Of a DNA stretch of 64,000 nucleotides, positions 59,558 through 64,000 are shown piece after piece (positions within the stretch are counted from its first letter, which is position 1; every line of letters starts with the position of its first letter). Origin of the DNA: Pseudoduganella lurida (GTDB lineage Bacteria > Pseudomonadota > Gammaproteobacteria > Burkholderiales > Burkholderiaceae_D); contig NZ_VLLB01000001.1 of the NCBI RefSeq assembly GCF_007830455.1, positions 620,001-684,000 on the forward strand. Direction: 5' to 3'. Both the position numbers and the translations under genes were made by a program. The notes beneath the pieces were generated by a model. It searched no databases. It worked only from the letters and a program-made list of their open reading frames with translations, and had not been told where the DNA came from.

Positions 59558-60619
59558 ATGAAACCGCAACTGAAACTGCAGAAAGCCCCCGCGGACGTCG
59601 TCCGCCCCCGTGACGACGCCGCCGTCGACGCTGCCTCGGCCGCGCCGGAAGCCGTCAACGATGCCAGCCATGAAGGGGTTGAGCCCGCGCCCCCAGCCAC
59701 TTCCCTGCCCGAAGCGGAGCCCGCACCGGCCGCCATCAAGGCCGAACCGGTGCGCCTGCGACGCAGGATGACGCTGGAGGACGCGTTCCGGCGCATGGGC
59801 CTGAACTGCCTGCGCCAGATGCAGGCCAATGTACCGGGCGTGCTCGCCAGGGACGTGGAAAGCCTGCACCAGATGCGCGTGGGCCTGCGCCGCCTGCGTG
59901 CCCTGCTCGGCATGTTCGAGGACCTGGCCGCGCTGCCGCCGGGCCTGGCTGCCGACGTGGAATGGCTGTCCGGCGCCCTCGGCGCCACGCGCGACTGGGA
60001 CGTGCTGGTGGAGTCGACGATCGACCGCATCGCGGGCATCGACACGCATGCGCTGCGCGAGTCGGCCAAATCGAAGGCGGCCGTGATGCACCGCGAAATG
60101 CTGCACACGCTGGAAGAACCGCGCTTCGCCGCGCTGCTGGAAGGCCTGGACGCCTGGCTGGACGGACGCCAGTGGCGCATGCCGCCGGACGAGGCGCTGC
60201 CGAAGAAGGCGCCGCTGGCCCAGCCGGCAGCCGTGGGCGCCCAGCCGCTGCTGCGCCGCGCCGAAAAGCGCCTGAAGAAGCGCATCGCCAGCCTCGACGT
60301 GGCGGACGCGCCGGCGCGCCACCGGGTGCGCATCGCGGCCAAGAAGGCCCGCTACAGCGCGGAGTTCTTCCGCGACCTGCTGCCGAAAGGGACCGTGAAA
60401 AAGTACATCGGCCGCCTGTCCGCGCTGCAGGACCGCCTGGGCGAGCTGAACGACCTGGCCGTCGCCAGCCGGCTGCTGCCGCAGCTGCAGCACGGCCACG
60501 GCGAACTGGCGCGCGAGGCGTCGTACGCGCGCGGCTACGTGCTGGCGGCCAGCGAAGGCGATGCCCGCTCGCTGGGCAAGGCCCTGAAGCGCGCCGCCAG
60601 GCTGCGGTTGACCAGCTGA
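59558..60619 (+). CDS. CHAD domain protein
   Basis: About 353 residues. A disordered alanine/proline-rich N-terminus (1-65) precedes a CHAD domain, an all-helical bundle with conserved histidines and many arginines: ESLHQMRVGLRRLRALLGMF, then RHRVRIAAKKARYSAEFF and LSALQDRLGELNDLAVA. CHAD domains bind inorganic polyphosphate, so the protein may localise to polyphosphate granules; a PPK2 gene lies 33 kb away. No CYTH domain is fused. The ATG at 59558 follows TTGGAGA; the frame extends to 59465 without a ribosome binding site. Its last 85 bases overlap the 3' end of the diguanylate cyclase gene on the other strand. Confidence 0.9.
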   Translation: MKPQLKLQKAPADVVRPRDDAAVDAASAAPEAVNDASHEGVEPAPPATSLPEAEPAPAAIKAEPVRLRRRMTLEDAFRRMGLNCLRQMQANVPGVLARDVESLHQMRVGLRRLRALLGMFEDLAALPPGLAADVEWLSGALGATRDWDVLVESTIDRIAGIDTHALRESAKSKAAVMHREMLHTLEEPRFAALLEGLDAWLDGRQWRMPPDEALPKKAPLAQPAAVGAQPLLRRAEKRLKKRIASLDVADAPARHRVRIAAKKARYSAEFFRDLLPKGTVKKYIGRLSALQDRLGELNDLAVASRLLPQLQHGHGELAREASYARGYVLAASEGDARSLGKALKRAARLRLTS

Positions 60620-62250
60620 GCCATCGTCTGGTGGCCGTGCACGCTGGCCAGCTTTTCCGCCCCCACCACATTGACCGCATAGCCGTTCCGGCCGGCCGCC
60701 TTCACGCCATACAGCGCGTAGTCGGCCGAATGCATGATGGCTTCCGCGCTGGAGGCGTGGCGCGCCACGGCGATGCCCACGCTCGTCGTCACGCGCAGCA
60801 CCAGGTCGCCGATGCGGAACGGCGCCGCCATCGCCGTCATGATCTTCGCGCCCAGCTGGTGCGCTTCTTCCACCGCATGCAGCTGTTCGTAGACGATCAC
60901 GAACTCGTCGCCGGCCAGGCGGGCCACCGTATCGGTGCAGCGCACGGCGCCCTGCAGGCGGCGCGTGAATTCCACCAGCACGGCATCGCCCACGCCATGG
61001 CCGTGGGTATCGTTGATGGCCTTGAAGCGGTCCACGTCCAGGAACGCCACGGCCACCTGCTCGCCGGCGCGGCGCGCGCGGGCCAGCGCCGTGGGCAGGA
61101 ACTGGTCGAACATGCGGCGGTTGTGGGCGCCCGTCAGCACGTCCGTGCTGGCCATGCGTTTCAGCTCGTCCTCGGACTGCTGGCGCAGCTGCGACAGGCG
61201 GTACAGCGCGCGGCTCAGCAGGCCGAACTCGTCCCGTGCATCGACATTGAACACGTCGATATCGGTCTTGCCCCGTCCCATCGCCTCCACCTTGTGCTGC
61301 AGCTGGTCGAGCGGCTGCGTGAGCGTCTTCACGAACAGCCAGCCGAACACGCCGGCCAGCGCCGTGAACAGCCCTGCGGCCGCCACCGTGTTGTTGCGCA
61401 CGGCCGCCATCGGCGCGAACGCGGCGCGCAGCGGATACGACACGGCCACCGTCCAGCCCACGTGCGACAGCCGCTTGAACACGACCAGCGACGGCGTGCC
61501 GTCATCGAGGATATCGGTGCGCCAGCCTTCCGGCGCCGTCAGTGCGGCCTCCACGGCCGGCCGGTTGTCGCCGGAAGGCTGCGTGAGGATCAGCTCCGTG
61601 CGCGGGTGGTGCACTATCGTGCCATCCTGCGTGGTGATGAACAGATAGCCCTTGCCCGAGGTGCGCAGTGCCTCGATCTGCGCCACGAAGGTGGGGCGCA
61701 GCAGGTCGACGGCGCCGACCAGCATGGCGTACTGGCGGCCGTAGGCGTCGAACAGCGGCTGCGTCACGGCGAACACGGGGCGTTCCAGCAGCGCACTGCG
61801 GTACGGCAGGGAAATCACGCCCTTGCCGGTGGCGAGCGTCTCCTGGAAGTGCAGCCGGCTGGTGATGTTGATGCGCCGCTCGCGGCGGTCGCGCAGGCTG
61901 GCGACCAGGTCGCCGTGCGTATCGAAGGCGGTCACGTTGGCGAAGTCGTCGGCCAGGCCCTGGTGCGCTTCGAGCAGCGCCTGCAGTCCCGCCGCATCCA
62001 GGTTGTGGGCCCGCGCCTCTTCCGCGATCGTGCGCAGGGCCAGCTGGCGGGCCCGCACGTCGCTGTCGATGAAGGCGGCCGCACCGGCCAGCGTGGACAG
62101 TTCCTGGCTGGCGATCACGCGGTGCATCTGCACTTCGGCGATCAGCAGCGAGATGCCGCCCACGCCCAGGCCGGCGATGAGCACCATCGACGTGACGAGG
62201 AAGGAAATCTTGAACTTGAAGCTGGTGAAATGGTGGATGGCCGAAAGCAC
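60535..62250 (-). CDS. Membrane diguanylate cyclase with periplasmic Cache and HAMP domains
   Basis: A 571-residue protein with the same plan as the one at 48613. A first membrane helix (about 14-36), a double Cache sensor (VTAFDTHGDLVASLRDRRER; GYLFITTQDGTIVHHPRTEL), a second helix (about 290-312), HAMP and GGDEF. The catalytic loop is RLAGDEF with I-site RCTD before it, and FKAINDTHGHGVGD is intact. The C-terminal 45 residues run past the GGDEF domain as a serine/arginine-rich tail. The coding sequence of this tail overlaps the CHAD gene on the opposite strand. c-di-GMP production in response to a periplasmic small molecule is expected. Confidence 0.92.
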   Translation of the reverse strand: MLSAIHHFTSFKFKISFLVTSMVLIAGLGVGGISLLIAEVQMHRVIASQELSTLAGAAAFIDSDVRARQLALRTIAEEARAHNLDAAGLQALLEAHQGLADDFANVTAFDTHGDLVASLRDRRERRINITSRLHFQETLATGKGVISLPYRSALLERPVFAVTQPLFDAYGRQYAMLVGAVDLLRPTFVAQIEALRTSGKGYLFITTQDGTIVHHPRTELILTQPSGDNRPAVEAALTAPEGWRTDILDDGTPSLVVFKRLSHVGWTVAVSYPLRAAFAPMAAVRNNTVAAAGLFTALAGVFGWLFVKTLTQPLDQLQHKVEAMGRGKTDIDVFNVDARDEFGLLSRALYRLSQLRQQSEDELKRMASTDVLTGAHNRRMFDQFLPTALARARRAGEQVAVAFLDVDRFKAINDTHGHGVGDAVLVEFTRRLQGAVRCTDTVARLAGDEFVIVYEQLHAVEEAHQLGAKIMTAMAAPFRIGDLVLRVTTSVGIAVARHASSAEAIMHSADYALYGVKAAGRNGYAVNVVGAEKLASVHGHQTMAQLVNRSLAARFRALPSERASPSLAAST

Positions 62251-62561
62251 GGTGCTCTCCAGCGCACGGGGCGCATCAGCGGTGTTCCGGCGGGGTGGTG
62301 GCCAGGCGGGCGGCGCGCGCGAAGAATTTAGGGGCGTGCCACGGTGGCCGGATTATACCCGGCAGCCCGGCAACTAAAAACACTTTGGCAACTTTCGTTG
62401 TAGGCTGACAACGATGCCATCACGTCACGCGCGGATCCGGTCTTTCCGCACATTCACATCCTGCGGCGGGCGTGCAACTGAGGCATCATCCGATCAGCCG
62501 GCCAACGGCGCACCGGCGTCCGGCCGGAGCGGTTCGGCCCGGATGGAGGAGTCCCGCGCAG
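62251..62561. promoter_or_regulatory. Divergent promoter region with inverted repeat
   Basis: Lies between the cyclase (minus) and the MASE1 sensor (plus). TCGTTGT (62395-62401) and ACAACGA (62408-62414) form a perfect inverted repeat with a six-base centre. Its CGTTG-N8-CAACG core is the same as that of the repeat at 31701-31722. AT content rises locally at 62372-62400. No gene is seen otherwise. Confidence 0.45.
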
Positions 62562-64000
62562 ATGGGCAGACGCAGCAGCACGCCGGCCGGCGACGGTGCC
62601 GGCCGATCCCCGGCGCGGCCGCGCATGCCGCCCGGTCGCGTCCTGCCCGCGGGCCTGCTGTGCCTCTTCCTGTATGTGCTGGCCGCCGCCGCCTGCCTGG
62701 CGCTGGCCGTCCCCACGGGTAACAACAGCCCCGTCTGGCTCCCGACGGGCATTGCGCTGTGGGCCGTGCTGCGCTGGCGCCGGCCGATGCTGGTGCCGGT
62801 CGGCGCGGGCAGCCTCCTCGTCAATCTCTACCTGATGGCGGCCGGTCCGGGGCTGGCCGGCGCCGCCGCCCTGCCGAACACCGCCGCCGCCGTCGCCATC
62901 AGTGCCGGCAACGTGGCCGCCGTGGCGGCGGCTGCGTGGGCGGTGCGGTATGGCCGCAGCCTGCTGCGCGCGCACCATCCCCTGATCGTCTACGGCTACA
63001 TCGTCGTGGTGGCGCTGGCCGCCATCGCCAGTGCCGGCATCGGAGGGGCCGCCCTGGCCGTCGCCGGCATCGTGCCGCAGGCCGAGGCGGTCCAGGTGGC
63101 GATGCTGTGGTGGCTGGGCGATGTGCTGGCGATGCTGCTGGTGACGCCGCTGCTGGCCGCCTGGAGTTCGCGGAGCGCGCTGCGGCGCATATGGCAGGCG
63201 CGCGGCACGGTCCTGGCGCTGCCGGCCCTGCTGGCCCTCACTGCCGGCGCCACCCTGCTGGTGTTCCGGCTGGAGGCCGCCGGCACGCCGGACTGGCTGC
63301 CGTTCCTGCTGCTGGTTCCCCTCGTCTGGGCGGCATTCCGGCATGGCGCGCCGGCCGGCAGCGCCGCGGCGGTGATTGCCGGCGCGGGGGCCGTCTGGGC
63401 CACGCTGGCCGGCGGCGGCCCGTTCGCCACGCGCGACCAGTTCCACTCGATGCTCGCGCTGCAGATCTACCTGGCGCTGCTGGCCGTGACGGCCATGGTG
63501 GTCGCCAACACGGCCGCCGGGCAGCCCGGGGCGCGGCAGGGCGGCCGGCCGGCGCGCTCGCCCGTCGTCACGCTGGCCCTGTGCCTGGCCATCACCGTGG
63601 CCGCCTGGCACGGCATCGCCACCTACTCGGAGCACCGCATCCGCGAACAGTTCCGCGCCAGCGTCGATACGGCATGGCGGCAGATGGACTACCGCATGGC
63701 CAACTACCGCCGCCTGCTCAGGGCCGGCAAGGCGTTCTTCGACGCGGCGCCGGCCGTGACGCGGCAGCAGTGGCTCGACTACGTGGCCGACTTCGACCTG
63801 GCGCGCGCCTTTCCCGGCACGCTGGGCCTCGGCTACGCCACCTGGCTGCGCGAGGACATGGCGGACGATTTCGTGGCGCGCCAGCGGGTCGAGCGCCCGG
63901 CGTTCCGCATCTGGCCCACGCCGCGCCGCTGGCCGGCCGCCGTCGTGACCTACATGGAACCGGGCGACGCCCGCAACCTGCGCGCGGCCGGCTTCGACAT
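62562..64000 (+). CDS. MASE1-CHASE membrane sensor, 3' end beyond the window
   Basis: The frame from ATG 62562 stays open to the window edge (about 479 codons). After a short basic start come eight or more membrane helices with the MASE1 pattern (NNSPVWLPTGIALWAVLRWR and MLWWLGDVLAMLLVTPLLAA). A further helix at about 330-350 leads to a CHASE domain (QMDYRMANYRRLLRAGKAFF; RAFPGTLGLGYATWLRED). MASE1-CHASE proteins continue into PAS, GGDEF, EAL or kinase domains, which would lie beyond 64000. GGAGGA lies 11 bases before the ATG; an in-frame ATG at 62628 is an alternative. Divergent from a diguanylate cyclase gene, so a c-di-GMP role is plausible. Confidence 0.87.
   Translation, partial: MGRRSSTPAGDGAGRSPARPRMPPGRVLPAGLLCLFLYVLAAAACLALAVPTGNNSPVWLPTGIALWAVLRWRRPMLVPVGAGSLLVNLYLMAAGPGLAGAAALPNTAAAVAISAGNVAAVAAAAWAVRYGRSLLRAHHPLIVYGYIVVVALAAIASAGIGGAALAVAGIVPQAEAVQVAMLWWLGDVLAMLLVTPLLAAWSSRSALRRIWQARGTVLALPALLALTAGATLLVFRLEAAGTPDWLPFLLLVPLVWAAFRHGAPAGSAAAVIAGAGAVWATLAGGGPFATRDQFHSMLALQIYLALLAVTAMVVANTAAGQPGARQGGRPARSPVVTLALCLAITVAAWHGIATYSEHRIREQFRASVDTAWRQMDYRMANYRRLLRAGKAFFDAAPAVTRQQWLDYVADFDLARAFPGTLGLGYATWLREDMADDFVARQRVERPAFRIWPTPRRWPAAVVTYMEPGDARNLRAAGFD

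Overview
The window looks like a chromosomal segment of a high-GC betaproteobacterium of the Oxalobacteraceae, most likely Massilia, Pseudoduganella or Duganella. The grounds are the strong GC bias with GC-rich third codon positions, four proteins ending in PEP-CTERM sorting signals, two large TonB-dependent receptors, several secreted family 2 glycoside hydrolases, GGDEF and CHASE/MASE1 sensors, and REP-like GTGCCAGGCAC palindromes. The assignment is inference from gene content, since no rRNA or marker set is present.

Layout. Positions 1-3540 hold the start of a leftward gene running off the edge, a penicillin-acylase-type Ntn hydrolase, a ParB-like protein upstream of it on the same strand, and tRNA-Leu(TAA). 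Positions 3540-6080 hold a PEP-CTERM protein and a decayed locus in which a Gfo/Idh/MocA oxidoreductase remnant is fused to a major-facilitator transporter remnant. Positions 6084-11890 hold arfB and a cell-surface-signalling cluster: FecI-type sigma factor, FecR-type anti-sigma factor, a TonB receptor with an STN signalling domain (broken by one frameshift) and a translationally coupled metallo-beta-lactamase-fold hydrolase. Positions 11890-18800 hold a protein with three C3H cysteine repeats, a GH2 enzyme and an AsmA-family protein. Positions 18930-22120 hold a KaiC-like ATPase overlapping a hybrid histidine kinase.

Positions 22200-25700 hold an orphan terminator, two PEP-CTERM proteins (one with an autotransporter-like passenger) and a 28-bp minisatellite. 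Positions 25868-31600 hold a PPK2 polyphosphate kinase, a beta-propeller sensor kinase, a cation/proton antiporter and a small protein. Positions 31919-36423 hold a 1247-residue SdrD_B-repeat protein and a PEP-CTERM protein with a thioester-domain-like Cys/Gln pair.

Positions 36757-59390 are dominated by carbohydrate use. They hold a large TonB receptor, a GH95 alpha-L-fucosidase, a lactonase of the fuconolactonase/amidohydrolase-2 type, a zinc alcohol dehydrogenase, three GH2 enzymes and a PfkB sugar kinase. A diguanylate cyclase, a small protein and a YghU-type glutathione transferase are interspersed. Together these resemble a polysaccharide-utilisation region that removes terminal fucose and galactose-like residues outside the cytoplasm, imports the products through the TonB receptor and oxidises them by a non-phosphorylating route. 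The substrate could be a fucosylated plant side chain such as that of xyloglucan, but this is inferred. The window ends with a CHAD protein, a second diguanylate cyclase overlapping it tail to tail, and the start of a MASE1-CHASE sensor that runs off the right edge.

An unusual trait is the number of non-coding tandem arrays with periods that are not multiples of three (11, 13, 28 and 44 bp). They lie between or just after genes.
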